A DNA stretch of 45,562 nucleotides from Firmicutes bacterium CAG:555 (GCA_000431075.1 HF986882.1:11435-56996); one strand, 5' to 3'. Numbered from the stretch's first letter, positions 14,930 through 23,479 are shown. Translations and numbers: made by a program. The notes: generated by a model from the letters alone, not told the origin.

Positions 14930-16133
14930 AATCCTGTTTTGCTACGAAGGCCTCAAATGCGCCGCTGCTGGTGAAATATTCGTGGCTGCCGGTAGACGAA
15001 TTGAGCGCATAGAACATATAGTTGGTCTTGTCCGGCTGGAGCGCCGCCTTGATGGACGATAAGCCCGGAGAGCATATCGGTGTTGGCGGCAGGCCCTTCT
15101 TTATACGGGTGTTGTAGGGCGAGTCCTTCTGAAGCATATCCTTTGTCGGTGCGCCCTTGTGGTCGGGGTACTCGTACAGTGAGGTCGAGTCTATCTGAAG
15201 CGGCCAATCCTTGCTAAGGCGGTTGTAAATGACGGACGCGATCTTGTAACGGTCGGCGTTATCCGACGCTTCCTTCTCGATCATGGATGCGATGGTGATT
15301 ATCTCACGCATACTGTAGCCGCTTTCCTTCTGCCAATCAAGCATTTCGGCAGTCATCTTGTAATGGAAGGTCTCAAGCAGCTTGTTGATTGCACTGGAGG
15401 CGGGCATACCCTCGTAGAACTCATAGGTGTCCGGGAAAAGGAAGCCCTCAAGGCGGCTGGCATCGCCCTTTTTTATGCCGTCAAGGAAGGAATAGTTAAA
15501 GGTCGCATTCGCCGCTGCGTCCATAAGATCGTCATAGTCGCAAACGCCCTCGGCATCAAGCTTTTTGAAGATATCATGCATGGTGTAGCCCTCAGGGAAG
15601 GTTATCTTGAGAGCGACCATTGCGCCGGAGCCTGTCTGCATCTTCATGATGAGCGCACGGTAATCATAGCTTGACTTGAGTTCATACGTGCCCGGGTCAA
15701 GCTTTGCGTCGGCATTTGAGAAGCCGCAGTAGAGCTTGAACAGCCACTTATATTTGATGATACCTGCGTCCTTGAGCTTGTCGGCCACATAGTTTATATC
15801 GGCGGTGTGAGTCTTTTTCTTGACCTCCTTGCCGTCGTCGTCCTTTTCGGTTTTCTCGGAATACTCGAACGAGTCCTTTTCAAGAACGATCGTCGCCTGC
15901 ACATCATCGGACTTGAGCGCCAACACATCCGTCGCCGCAGACCACGCAAGGCACGCCAAAATGACGCTCACGCTGACGACGAAAATGAAGTACATCAGTC
16001 CGCCGAATTTGGTTTTGCTCTTCTTTCCGGCGTTATTCACCGGAGTTTGGGCATGGCCTGTCTCGGAGGACATTTTGACATTCATCTTGCCGCTTGTGTC
16101 CTTCTTTGCATTATCGTTTTTCTTTTCGTTCAT
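14922..16133 (-). CDS. mltG: Endolytic peptidoglycan transglycosylase MltG
   Basis: 403 residues. MltG cuts nascent glycan strands at the membrane and ends their elongation. A 42-residue Lys/Asn/Ser-rich cytosolic leader precedes one transmembrane helix (about 43-66), a LysM-like region with an acidic/lysine-rich insertion (about 90-110), and the YceG catalytic domain. The latter has FPEGYTMHDIFKKL, LEGFLFPDTYEFY and the catalytic Glu286 in ASMIEKEAS. QIDSTSLYEY and NTRIKKGLPPTPI follow. The ATG at 16133 follows AAGGGGA. It heads the operon mltG-U32-alaS-hinT. Confidence 0.94.
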   Translation of the reverse strand: MNEKKNDNAKKDTSGKMNVKMSSETGHAQTPVNNAGKKSKTKFGGLMYFIFVVSVSVILACLAWSAATDVLALKSDDVQATIVLEKDSFEYSEKTEKDDDGKEVKKKTHTADINYVADKLKDAGIIKYKWLFKLYCGFSNADAKLDPGTYELKSSYDYRALIMKMQTGSGAMVALKITFPEGYTMHDIFKKLDAEGVCDYDDLMDAAANATFNYSFLDGIKKGDASRLEGFLFPDTYEFYEGMPASSAINKLLETFHYKMTAEMLDWQKESGYSMREIITIASMIEKEASDNADRYKIASVIYNRLSKDWPLQIDSTSLYEYPDHKGAPTKDMLQKDSPYNTRIKKGLPPTPICSPGLSSIKAALQPDKTNYMFYALNSSTGSHEYFTSSGAFEAFVAKQDYD

Positions 16134-16311
16134 ATGGTTCCCCTTCTTGCGGTCACGGTGGGTCCTTGCGCTGTAACCGCTGATAAGTGATTTGCATATT
16201 ATGTTTCAGACACAGGTTTTCTGTGTATCGACTGCTGATTTGCCGCATCATTTCGTCCGCCGCACCGGACAACGATCACGGAATTTCTTAGTGCGGAGAA
16301 AGGTCAAAACT

Positions 16312-16449
16312 ATGTTCTGCAACAATGGAAATAACAGCTGCTTCTGGATAATCATTATCCTGCTCATTCTGTTCTGCGGCTGCGGCAACGGCTGCGGCTG
16401 CTCGAACAACAACGACAACGGCTGCGGCTGTGGCTGCGGCTGCAACTAA
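16312..16449 (+). CDS. Cys/Gly/Asn-rich mini-protein with one membrane helix
   Basis: 45 residues. A polar Cys/Asn head (MFCNNGNNSCFW) precedes a hydrophobic core of nine residues (IIIILLILF) and a tail made almost only of Cys, Gly and Asn, ending in GCGCGCGCN. Twelve of the 45 residues are cysteine. The start at 16312 is set by GGAGAAAGG at 16295-16303; the longer open frame upstream lacks signals. A strong UUCG-loop terminator follows, so it is a monocistronic gene. The composition recalls the tiny spore-associated peptides of Firmicutes (YjcZ-like), but I cannot assign it to that family. Confidence 0.7.
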   Translation: MFCNNGNNSCFWIIIILLILFCGCGNGCGCSNNNDNGCGCGCGCN

Positions 16450-16462
16450 GGTACCATAGCCG

Positions 16463-16488
16463 GGCTCCTTCGGGAGCCTTTTTTTATT
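16463..16488 (+). terminator. Rho-independent terminator after the Cys-rich mini-protein
   Basis: GGCTCC (16463-16468), a stable TTCG loop and GGAGCC (16473-16478) are followed by seven T residues. The T-run overlaps the complement of the 5-FCL stop codon on the other strand. Confidence 0.9.
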
Positions 16489-17053
16489 CCGTTAAGACTA
16501 AGCTCACCGCAACATCGGTAGGCTCTGTCGGGATAAAGCTCTCAAGCATCCGCTTTCTGCAAAGGCAGACGGTGAAGCAGTCATGCTCGGCAAGATAGCG
16601 GTCATAGTACCCCGCTCCGTGGCCTAATCTGTCGCCGTTTTCATCGCAGCATAGTGCGGGCACTATCACGATATCGCCGGCCTGGGGCGCAAGCTCCGGC
16701 GCATCGGGCACAGGCTCGGGGATGCCGAACTTGCCGGAGCGAAGCTCGCTTAGATCCGAAACGAGCCGAAAGCTCATTTTACAGCTATTTTCACACACCG
16801 GAAGTGCGACCGGCTTTCCGGCAGCAAGCGCATGGGAGATGATCCCCTGCGTTTTGACCTCCCTGCCGATGCTGAAATATATAAGAACATGCTTTGCGTT
16901 AAGATACTCCGGCAGGCTCAGAAGCTTTGCCTCGATGGCGGCGTCGCTTTTGTCTATATAGCTTTGCGGCAGAGTCTCAAGCTCGCCGTGTTTTTTTGTG
17001 CGAAGCAGGTGCTTATCACAGTGCGGCTTTGATGATGGAATAGATCTCCTCAT
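16484..17053 (-). CDS. 5-formyltetrahydrofolate cyclo-ligase
   Basis: 189 residues from the only in-frame ATG. The enzyme converts 5-formyl-THF to 5,10-methenyl-THF using ATP. The core helix SDAAIEAKLLSLPEYLNAK leads into VLIYFSIGREVKT. Later come the substrate/ATP motifs FGIPEP and DENGDRLGHGAGYYDRYL, all standard. The ATG at 17053 lies inside tmk, giving a 38-nt overlap, and is preceded by GAGG, six bases upstream. A non-ATG start nearer the tmk stop cannot be excluded, because homology begins only around KHLLRTKK. It is the last gene of the sirtuin operon. Confidence 0.9.
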   Translation of the reverse strand: MRRSIPSSKPHCDKHLLRTKKHGELETLPQSYIDKSDAAIEAKLLSLPEYLNAKHVLIYFSIGREVKTQGIISHALAAGKPVALPVCENSCKMSFRLVSDLSELRSGKFGIPEPVPDAPELAPQAGDIVIVPALCCDENGDRLGHGAGYYDRYLAEHDCFTVCLCRKRMLESFIPTEPTDVAVSLVLTE

Positions 17054-17684
17054 GCTTATCCTCAATGCTGCGTTCAACGCCGTCAGTCTTATAAGCTATC
17101 CTCGTCCAGCCGTAGTAATCGGCGGCCTTGTCGGCCACACGCAGGCAGTTTTCGAGGTATTTAATGTCCTTCTCGTGGATATCGGCGCTGGTGTTGGTCT
17201 TTTCCTGCCGGTGGCGCATTCTCGCAAGTGAGGTCTCGACATCGACATCAAGGTAGATGACAAGGTCGGGCACGGGAAGCCCCATCTTTACATGCTCAAG
17301 GTCATACAGCCACTTGAAGAACTCACCAAGCTCCTCGTCAGGCAGCTTTGCGCCCTGATGCACGGCATTTGAAGTCGTATATCTGTCCGAGAGGATAAAT
17401 CCCCCTGCATTATATATCTTGCCCCAATCCTTGCGATATGAGGCAAAGCGGTCAACGGCATAAAAAGTCGAGGCCGTGTAGGCGTTGACATCCGCCGGAT
17501 TATCGCCGAACTCACCGCCGAGATACATTCTGATAAGTGCCGAGCTTTCGTTATCGTATCTGGGGAAAACGATGTGATCATACTCTATTCCCTCGTTCTC
17601 CAGCCGCTGGCACACGCGCTTATAGTGAGCGGATTTGCCGCTGCCGTCTATACCCTCAAATACTATGAGCTTTCCTTTTTCCAT
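17016..17684 (-). CDS. tmk: Thymidylate kinase
   Basis: 222 residues. It phosphorylates dTMP to dTDP. The P-loop is FEGIDGSGKS (about residues 9-18), followed by the DRF-type motif AVDRFASYRKDW and the DRYTTSNAVHQG substrate loop. The LID region carries RMRHRQEKTNTSADIHEKD. The start at 17684 shares one base with the TagA stop (TGATG); the open frame upstream of it lies within tagA. The chain is slightly longer than the E. coli enzyme but carries all the expected motifs. Confidence 0.93.
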   Translation of the reverse strand: MEKGKLIVFEGIDGSGKSAHYKRVCQRLENEGIEYDHIVFPRYDNESSALIRMYLGGEFGDNPADVNAYTASTFYAVDRFASYRKDWGKIYNAGGFILSDRYTTSNAVHQGAKLPDEELGEFFKWLYDLEHVKMGLPVPDLVIYLDVDVETSLARMRHRQEKTNTSADIHEKDIKYLENCLRVADKAADYYGWTRIAYKTDGVERSIEDKHEEIYSIIKAAL

Positions 17685-18409
17685 CACTTTATTCCTAATC
17701 TCTTCCGCCACGCTCTAAAAATGAACTGCGGAAGCTTTTTTATCTTTCTGAAGCGCTTGGGCTCTTCAAAGCAGCGGTAAAGCCACTCCAAATTGAGCTT
17801 CTGCCATATCGCCGGCGCTCGCCTTGCCTGACCGGAGAATACATCGAGCGTACCGCCAAGTCCCGCCATAAGTCCTGTATCAAGCTTACCTGCGTGCTTT
17901 GCCATCCATTTTTCCTGCTTCGGGACTCCGAGGCAGACCATGACAAAGTCCGGCCTTGCGGCGTTTATCTTTGAAACGACCGCCGCATCATCGCTGCCGT
18001 ACCCGTCGTTCGTGCCGCAGACTATAAGTCCCGGGAAGCGCAGCTTCATGCGTTCGGCCGCCTTTTCGGCAACACCGGGGCGGGCTCCGAAAAGGAACAC
18101 CGAGCCGCCGTTATCGGCAAGGCGCTTCAATATCTCCGTTGCAGCGTCGATACCCGGCAAATGCTCCTTGAGCGGCGTTTTGAGTATTCTCGCCGCCTGC
18201 ATGACGCCCGTACCGTCGGGGATAACAAGGTCTGCGTTTTTTATTGCCTCGGCGACCTCGGGGTCATCCCACGCAGCCATGACTATTTCGGGATTGGGGG
18301 TCACCATGTATGCGCATCGGTGCTCTAAAATGAGCATTAGCGCACGGTCGACCGCCTCTTTCATTGTCAGGTCGTCGATACCGACTCCCAGAACATCTAC
18401 TCTGTTCAA
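17684..18409 (-). CDS. WecG/TagA/CpsF family N-acetylmannosaminyl-type glycosyltransferase
   Basis: 241 residues. The family transfers N-acetylmannosamine (or a related sugar) from UDP to GlcNAc-PP-undecaprenol in wall teichoic acid or polysaccharide synthesis. Thr37 (in VTPNPE) and Asp65 (in IPDGTGV) fall at the positions known to be important in TagA. FLFGARPGVAEKAA, VCLGVPKQEKWM and GLGGTLDVFSG are further family blocks. The C-terminus is basic (KRFRKIKKLPQF), as in the membrane-binding appendage of TagA. The start is a TTG at 18409 that overlaps the sirtuin stop (TTGA), which places the first strand VDVLGVGID right at the N-terminus. Confidence 0.9.
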   Translation of the reverse strand: MNRVDVLGVGIDDLTMKEAVDRALMLILEHRCAYMVTPNPEIVMAAWDDPEVAEAIKNADLVIPDGTGVMQAARILKTPLKEHLPGIDAATEILKRLADNGGSVFLFGARPGVAEKAAERMKLRFPGLIVCGTNDGYGSDDAAVVSKINAARPDFVMVCLGVPKQEKWMAKHAGKLDTGLMAGLGGTLDVFSGQARRAPAIWQKLNLEWLYRCFEEPKRFRKIKKLPQFIFRAWRKRLGIK

Positions 18410-19122
18410 ATCTGGCTGAACACCTTTCCTATTTTTTCATGGATAACAAGGTCAGCCTCGCTGTCGTAAGGGGTGCTGCTCAAATTGACGAGCGCAAGCT
18501 TATTTCCACGGTAATAATTTATCAGCCCCGCAGCCGGATACACATTCAGGGAAGTGCCGCCTATGATGAGCACCTCAGCCTCGGATATGCATTTAATTGC
18601 CTCGCTTACTACCCTATCGTCAAGCGGCTCTTCGTAAAGCACGATATCCGGCCTTATAACGCCGCCGCATATGCATCTTGGAACGCCCTCGCCGTGGTTC
18701 ACCTTGTCGGCGGGGTACGGCCTGTGGCAGGCCGAGCAGTAGCTTCTCAATATGCTGCCGTGAAGCTCCAGAACATTTTTGCTGCCTGCCGCCTGATGAA
18801 GCCCGTCTATATTCTGCGTGACGACTGCCCTGAGCTTTCCCTGCCGTTCAAGCTCGGCAAGCTTTAAGTGCGCCGCATTGGGCTTAACGCCATCAACAAC
18901 GAGCTTTTCCCTGTGGAACTTGTAGTATTCCTCAGGGTACCTCGTAAAAAATGTGTGACTCAAAATCGTCTCGGGAGGGTATTTGTACTTCTGATTGTAC
19001 AGGCCGTCGACACTGCGGAAGTCGGGTATTCCGCTTTCGGTGGACACGCCCGCCCCGCCGAAAAACACGACATTGTCGCTTTCATCTATCCACTTTTTAA
19101 GCTGCAAAATTTTCTCGTCCAT
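18406..19122 (-). CDS. cobB: NAD-dependent protein deacylase (sirtuin, Sir2 family)
   Basis: 238 residues. It removes acyl groups from lysines using NAD. The sequence has GAGVSTESGIPDFRS (residues 24-38), TQNIDGLHQ (102-110), catalytic His121 in LELHGS, zinc cysteines Cys129/132 and Cys150/152, and GGTSLNVYPAAG. It is first in an operon with tagA, tmk and 5-FCL, driven by the promoter at 19156-19184. The gene order gives no clear substrate. Confidence 0.94.
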   Translation of the reverse strand: MDEKILQLKKWIDESDNVVFFGGAGVSTESGIPDFRSVDGLYNQKYKYPPETILSHTFFTRYPEEYYKFHREKLVVDGVKPNAAHLKLAELERQGKLRAVVTQNIDGLHQAAGSKNVLELHGSILRSYCSACHRPYPADKVNHGEGVPRCICGGVIRPDIVLYEEPLDDRVVSEAIKCISEAEVLIIGGTSLNVYPAAGLINYYRGNKLALVNLSSTPYDSEADLVIHEKIGKVFSQI

Positions 19123-19155
19123 TTTCAGCCACTTCTTTTCCTATTTTATCTGTTT

Positions 19156-19184
19156 ATTATACTACACATAAATATTCTAAGCAA
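19156..19184 (-). promoter_or_regulatory. SigmaA promoter of the sirtuin-tagA-tmk-5FCL operon
   Basis: On the minus strand TTGCTT (19179-19184), a 17-nt spacer and TATAAT (19156-19161). The -35 overlaps the last codons of the Cof-type gene upstream. Confidence 0.78.
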
Positions 19185-19995
19185 GTAAATATTCGTCGAT
19201 AATTTGCGCCACAGGGTCATTATTGCAGTCGGGCGCAAGGACATCCGCCATTGCCTTGACCTTATCCGTTGCATTTGCCGTTGCTGCGCTTAAGCCGCAT
19301 AGCTTAAGCATAGGCTCGTCGTTTTCCGAGTCGCCCACGGCTATGCATTCGGCAGGCTCAATAGCGAGTCTTGCGCACAGGGTCTTGAGCCCCTCGGCCT
19401 TGCTCACGCCGCTTGCGTTTATCTCAAGCGAACTGTCCGTCACGCAGGTGAAGGTCAAGGGCAGCTCACGCAGCTTTTCCAACACCTCGGCAGCCTCGTA
19501 ATCGTTTGCGAAAAAGAGATTGAACTTCTCGACCGGCTCGGGGTTTTCCATGTACATTGCAAAGACATCGTCGGCGATGTTCATGTGCCGACGGTAGATC
19601 GGCCCATAGGTGTCAAGGCCGAAGTCTGCGCAGTGATCTACGCACCAGCGGCTGCCGTAGCTTTTGTCGTTTATAAACATGACGGGCATGACATAGCGCC
19701 CGCTCGCCTGCGCAATGATGTATTTCACCGTCTCGGGGTCGATGGCCTTGTGGAGAAGCTTCTCCCCTGTCTCAAGGTCTAAAACCGACGCTCCGCTTGC
19801 TGTCACGGCGTAGCGCATGCCGTGGACCATGTCGATATAGGGCTTAACGAGGCTGATGCTTCGGCCTGTTGAAAACAAGACCGTTTTTCCGCTTGCTATG
19901 GCTCGCTCCATTGCCTTGACGGTGCGTTCACCGAGGTTTTTGTTATCGTTCAAGGCCGTGCCGTCCATGTCGGCGGCTAAAAGCTTATATTCCAT
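19177..19995 (-). CDS. Cof-type HAD hydrolase
   Basis: 272 residues. The HAD motif I AADMDGTALND carries the nucleophile Asp9 and Asp11. Motif II is LFSTGRS, the type IIB cap lies at about residues 85-190, and SKAEGLKTLC with GDSENDEPML are motifs III and IV. Members dephosphorylate small sugar phosphates or flavin/PLP-type substrates; the substrate cannot be read from sequence. I prefer the ATG at 19995, 9 nt after GGAGG, over the one at 20001, which is 3 nt from it. It ends the operon started by ogg. Confidence 0.92.
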   Translation of the reverse strand: MEYKLLAADMDGTALNDNKNLGERTVKAMERAIASGKTVLFSTGRSISLVKPYIDMVHGMRYAVTASGASVLDLETGEKLLHKAIDPETVKYIIAQASGRYVMPVMFINDKSYGSRWCVDHCADFGLDTYGPIYRRHMNIADDVFAMYMENPEPVEKFNLFFANDYEAAEVLEKLRELPLTFTCVTDSSLEINASGVSKAEGLKTLCARLAIEPAECIAVGDSENDEPMLKLCGLSAATANATDKVKAMADVLAPDCNNDPVAQIIDEYLLA

Positions 19996-19997
19996 GG

Positions 19998-20801
19998 TCA
20001 TTTACCTCCGCTTCTTGAGTAATAGAAAATGTATTGCTGAGCAAGTCCTGCGTATGCGCCGAGGCTCGTCGGGTCAAAATCTGCCGGAAAATGCTCCTTG
20101 AGCGCTCGCTTCATCCACACATCTATGGGGAACGCCTCCATGTGGTAAAGCCCAAACAGCACCACGCAGTTTGCGACCTTTTCGCCCACGCCCCGTATCT
20201 GCCGCAGGGTCTTTATCGCCTCACGGTAGTCGCAGGTCTTGAGCGCATCAAGGTCGAGCTCGCCTGTTGTGACGGCTCGGGCGGCGGCTATGATATACTC
20301 GGCTCTGTAACCGGCTCTTATCCCCGAAAGGTCGGACGGCCGGAGGGCTGCAAGTCGTTCGGCGCTCGGAAAGGTGTAGTAGCCCACGCCGTTTGTCTCG
20401 CATTTATCGCCGAATTGCTCGCACAGGCGCTCAACGATGCCCTTTATGCGGGTTATGTTATTGCATTGGGAAATGATAAACGAGCACAGCGCCTCCCAGC
20501 TATCCTGACGCAGAATGCGTATGCCCATGCCGTAGTCGATGCACTCGTGCAGGTACTCGCCCGTGAAGTCTGCACTCACGGCGGCATAGTCGGTCGCAAG
20601 GTCGAAGTAGTCTGCCCACATTTCAGCCGGAGCATCAGATGTTATGTAAACTTCATTGTCTACCGTCTCAACCTCAGCAAGGTATCTGCCGACGACACCG
20701 GTATACACGCCCTTATCGTTAGCGTTCCAGCGAAAGCACTGGCCGCATTCAAAGGTTTTTACGATATCAAGGCTTTTTGCATCGCATAGCTTGAGCTTCA
20801 T
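19998..20801 (-). CDS. ogg: 8-oxoguanine DNA glycosylase (HhH-GPD family)
   Basis: 267 residues. It excises 8-oxoguanine and cleaves the strand. The N-terminal OGG domain begins DIVKTFECGQCFRWN. The HhH-GPD core has WEALCSFIISQCNNI, GYRAEYIIAAARAV, the hairpin RGVGEKVANC with catalytic Lys208, and FPIDVWMKR with Asp227. This matches the Ogg1-like bacterial enzymes. It has a near-consensus sigmaA promoter at 20829-20857 and shares its end with the start region of the Cof gene. Confidence 0.93.
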   Translation of the reverse strand: MKLKLCDAKSLDIVKTFECGQCFRWNANDKGVYTGVVGRYLAEVETVDNEVYITSDAPAEMWADYFDLATDYAAVSADFTGEYLHECIDYGMGIRILRQDSWEALCSFIISQCNNITRIKGIVERLCEQFGDKCETNGVGYYTFPSAERLAALRPSDLSGIRAGYRAEYIIAAARAVTTGELDLDALKTCDYREAIKTLRQIRGVGEKVANCVVLFGLYHMEAFPIDVWMKRALKEHFPADFDPTSLGAYAGLAQQYIFYYSRSGGK

Positions 20802-20828
20802 ACTACACCTCTAAGGATTGATGCAGCT

Positions 20829-20857
20829 ATTATAATATATCCGTTTTAGTTTTTCAA
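20829..20857 (-). promoter_or_regulatory. SigmaA promoter of ogg
   Basis: On the minus strand TTGAAA (20852-20857), 17 nt and TATAAT (20829-20834). It is divergent from the promoter of the CoA-transferase operon; the two -35 boxes are only 4 nt apart. Confidence 0.85.
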
Positions 20858-20861
20858 TCGC

Positions 20862-20890
20862 TTGCGTATCCCGGCGATATGTGCGATAAT
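20862..20890 (+). promoter_or_regulatory. SigmaA promoter of the CoA-transferase operon
   Basis: TTGCGT (20862-20867), 17 nt and GATAAT (20885-20890), followed by the CAGGAG ribosome site at 20906 and the ATG at 20919. The short leader leaves no room for a riboswitch. Confidence 0.75.
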
Positions 20891-20918
20891 ATGGCTATCA
20901 TATTTCAGGAGTATCGAT

Positions 20919-22253
20919 ATGGACTATTTGAGCGAATACAGGTCTAAGCTGTGCACGGCGCACGAGGCCGTTGAGTGCGTCAAAAGCGGCGATTGGGTCG
21001 AGTATACAACGAATGTCGGCTATCCTCCGACGCTCGACAAGGCGCTTTCCGAAAGACGGGACGAGCTGAGAAATGTCAAGATAAGGGGTGACCTGATATT
21101 CGGGCCTATCCATGTCGCCGAGTGCGACCCCACGCTTGAGCATTTTGTGTACAACACCTGGCACTGCTCTGGCTACGAGCGAAAGCTCTGCGACCAGGGA
21201 CAGGCATTTTTCACGCCGATGGTTTTCAGAAATCTCGCCTGGTACTACAAGAACTTTCTTGAGGCGGATGTCTGCATGGTGACCGTTTCGCCCATGGATA
21301 AGCACGGATATTTTTATTTTGGCGGCTCGGTCGGCGTTTCAAAGTGCATTGCCGACAAGAGTAAAATCGTCATCGTTGAGGTGAACGAAAATGTGCCCCG
21401 CATACGCGGCGGCTTTGACGAGGCGATACACATTTCCGAGGTCGACTACATTGTTGAAAGCGATAACCCGCCGCTTTACGAGATGAAAAATCCCGCTCCC
21501 ACGCAGGAGGACAAGTGTATTGCGTCATATATTCTGCCGCACATTGTTGACGGTGCAACGGTGCAGCTCGGCATCGGCGGCATGCCGAATGCTCTTGGCG
21601 AGCTAATAGCAAAGTCCGACCTCAAAGATCTCGGCATGCACACGGAGCTTTGCTCGGATGGGTATCTTGAAATGTTCAAACAGGGCAAGCTCACTAATCG
21701 CAGAAAGACGATAAACCAAAACAAAGGCGTGCTCGGTATCGCCATCGGCAGCCGTGAGCTGTACGACTGGGTGGACGATAACCCGGGCGTTGTGGGCTGT
21801 CCCCTTTCGTATGTCAACGACCCGCAGATCATCGCTCAGCACGACAACATGATATCCATAAACGGCTGCCTCACCGCCGATGTGTACGGTCAAGTCTGCT
21901 CGGAAAGCGTCGGCACAAGGCAGATAAGCGGCACCGGCGGTCAGCTCGATTTCTTAACCGGTGCAACAATGAGCCGTGGCGGTAAGGCGTTTTTGTGCAT
22001 GACAAGTACATTCAAAACTAAGTCAGGCGAACTTAAAAGCCGCATCGTGCCAACGCTCAGCGGCGATATCGTCACGACGCCGAGAAGTCAGGCATACTAC
22101 ATTGCGACGGAGTACGGTGTTGTGAACCTTGCCGGACGCTCGACTTGGGAGCGCGCCGAGGCGCTTATAAGCATTGCTCACCCGGACTTCCGTGATGAGC
22201 TTATAAAGGCAGCCGAGCAGCAGAAAATTTGGTTGCCGACAAACAAGAGGTAA
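20919..22253 (+). CDS. Acetyl-CoA hydrolase/transferase family CoA-transferase (butyryl-CoA:acetate / 4-hydroxybutyrate type)
   Basis: 444 residues. The catalytic Glu243 lies in HTELCSDG, the equivalent of the HTE motif glutamate that forms the glutamyl-CoA intermediate. GIGGMPNALG (218-227), QISGTGGQLDF and the C-terminal WERAEALISIAHPDFRDELI are close to the butyryl-CoA:acetate CoA-transferases of gut butyrate producers. The N-terminal third (YTTNVGYPPTLDKAL, then FGGSVGVSKC) is also compatible with 4-hydroxybutyrate CoA-transferase. The substrate is therefore uncertain. No other butyrate-pathway gene is in the window. It is first in a three-gene operon under the promoter at 20862-20890. 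Confidence 0.85.
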   Translation: MDYLSEYRSKLCTAHEAVECVKSGDWVEYTTNVGYPPTLDKALSERRDELRNVKIRGDLIFGPIHVAECDPTLEHFVYNTWHCSGYERKLCDQGQAFFTPMVFRNLAWYYKNFLEADVCMVTVSPMDKHGYFYFGGSVGVSKCIADKSKIVIVEVNENVPRIRGGFDEAIHISEVDYIVESDNPPLYEMKNPAPTQEDKCIASYILPHIVDGATVQLGIGGMPNALGELIAKSDLKDLGMHTELCSDGYLEMFKQGKLTNRRKTINQNKGVLGIAIGSRELYDWVDDNPGVVGCPLSYVNDPQIIAQHDNMISINGCLTADVYGQVCSESVGTRQISGTGGQLDFLTGATMSRGGKAFLCMTSTFKTKSGELKSRIVPTLSGDIVTTPRSQAYYIATEYGVVNLAGRSTWERAEALISIAHPDFRDELIKAAEQQKIWLPTNKR

Positions 22254-22256
22254 GAT

Positions 22257-22814
22257 ATGACTAAGGGCAAATTATTGACCGGCAGGCCGGAGAATGCTTC
22301 CGAGCGTCTGCCTAAGGAGCAGCGCTGCTATGAGCTGCTCGACAGACTCGGTATTGAATACGACCGAGTTGACCACGAACACGCCGACACCATAGAGGCG
22401 TGCCACGCGATAGAGAAGGTGCTCTGCGCATCCATTTGCAAGAATCTGTTTCTCACGAACCGGCAGCAGACCGATTTTTATCTGCTGCTCATGCCGGGCG
22501 ACAAGCCGTTTAAGACGAAGCTTCTGTCTAAGCAGATAGGTTCTGCCCGTTTAAGCTTCGGAAGCGCCGAACATATGGAGAAATTTCTTGATATCACCCC
22601 GGGTTCGGTAAGCGTGCTTGGGCTTATGAACGACACGGAGAACTGTGTTAAGCTTTTGGTCGATGCAGACCTGCTAAAGGACGAGTTTATCGGCTGCCAT
22701 CCGTGCATCAATACCTCGACGCTGCGGTTTAAGATGTCCGATATGACGGGTAAGCTCCTCCCTGCCGTCGGACATGAGATGACGGTCGTGGAGCTGCCGT
22801 GGGAGGTCGAGTGA
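22257..22814 (+). CDS. Prolyl-tRNA editing (YbaK/ProX-type) aminoacyl-tRNA deacylase
   Basis: 185 residues, a stand-alone homologue of the INS editing domain. It hydrolyses mischarged aminoacyl-tRNA, probably Ala-tRNA(Pro). The core has YELLDRLGIEYDRVDHEH, the catalytic lysine in SICKNLFL, KTKLLSKQIGSARLSF, GSVSVLGL and the GxxxP-type loop in FIGCHPCINT. It resembles proteins labelled prolyl-tRNA synthetase associated domain. Its ribosome site GAGGT overlaps the stop of the CoA-transferase, and its own stop overlaps the next start (TGATG). The pairing with metabolic genes suggests operon convenience rather than a shared pathway. Confidence 0.88.
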   Translation: MTKGKLLTGRPENASERLPKEQRCYELLDRLGIEYDRVDHEHADTIEACHAIEKVLCASICKNLFLTNRQQTDFYLLLMPGDKPFKTKLLSKQIGSARLSFGSAEHMEKFLDITPGSVSVLGLMNDTENCVKLLVDADLLKDEFIGCHPCINTSTLRFKMSDMTGKLLPAVGHEMTVVELPWEVE

Positions 22815-23479
22815 TGAAGATAGGCATTTTATGCGCCTGTGCGCCGGAGTTTGAGCCGTACAGAAAAGCACTGGGCGGTGATGTCCGCACCGTGTGCGGT
22901 GCGAAGGTAATTGAAGGCACGCTTTGCGCCAAGGAGGTCGCCGTACTTTTTTGCGGAATCGGTAAGGTTAACGCCGCGATTGGCACATCGACGCTCGTTC
23001 GCAGCTTAAATTGCGAGCGTGTGATAATGTCCGGTGCTGCCGGAGCTATCGCAAAGGGGCTGCACATCGGTGACTGCGTCATGGTGTCAGACTGCATCTA
23101 TCACGACCTTGACCCGCAGCTTATATGTGACTACCATCCCGAAGGTATCGACCCTGATTTTAAGTGCGCAGAGGATGTCGTTTCGATTGGCAGAGCTGCC
23201 GGTATGCGCTGCGGCAGAACGGTCACGGGCGATGTGTTCATAGCAGACGATGGCCGTGAGAGCATTATCGAGCGTTTTGACCCGCTGTGCTGCGATATGG
23301 AGACCGCCGCTGCTGCGCACGCCTGCTTTTTGCTTGGCGTTCCGTTTAACTGCATCCGTGCAATATCCGACACCGAGGACGAAGCCGGTCTCGGCAGCTT
23401 TGAAAAGAATGTCCGCTTCGCCGCCGAAAAAGCCTTTGACGGCGTTTGCAGGGTGCTAAGTGAGATGGATGCTATATAA
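22814..23479 (+). CDS. mtnN: 5'-methylthioadenosine/S-adenosylhomocysteine nucleosidase
   Basis: 221 residues. It cleaves MTA, SAH and 5'-deoxyadenosine, clearing by-products of SAM chemistry. Glu12, Glu163 (in CDMETAAAAHAC) and Asp186 (in RAISDTED) correspond to the three catalytic acids of E. coli MTAN. The PNP fold signature SGAAGAI is present at about 73-79. The start at 22814 is chosen because GGGAGG lies 7 nt upstream and the protein then begins MKIGILCA, as in the family. Last gene of the operon before a bidirectional terminator. Confidence 0.93.
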   Translation: MKIGILCACAPEFEPYRKALGGDVRTVCGAKVIEGTLCAKEVAVLFCGIGKVNAAIGTSTLVRSLNCERVIMSGAAGAIAKGLHIGDCVMVSDCIYHDLDPQLICDYHPEGIDPDFKCAEDVVSIGRAAGMRCGRTVTGDVFIADDGRESIIERFDPLCCDMETAAAAHACFLLGVPFNCIRAISDTEDEAGLGSFEKNVRFAAEKAFDGVCRVLSEMDAI

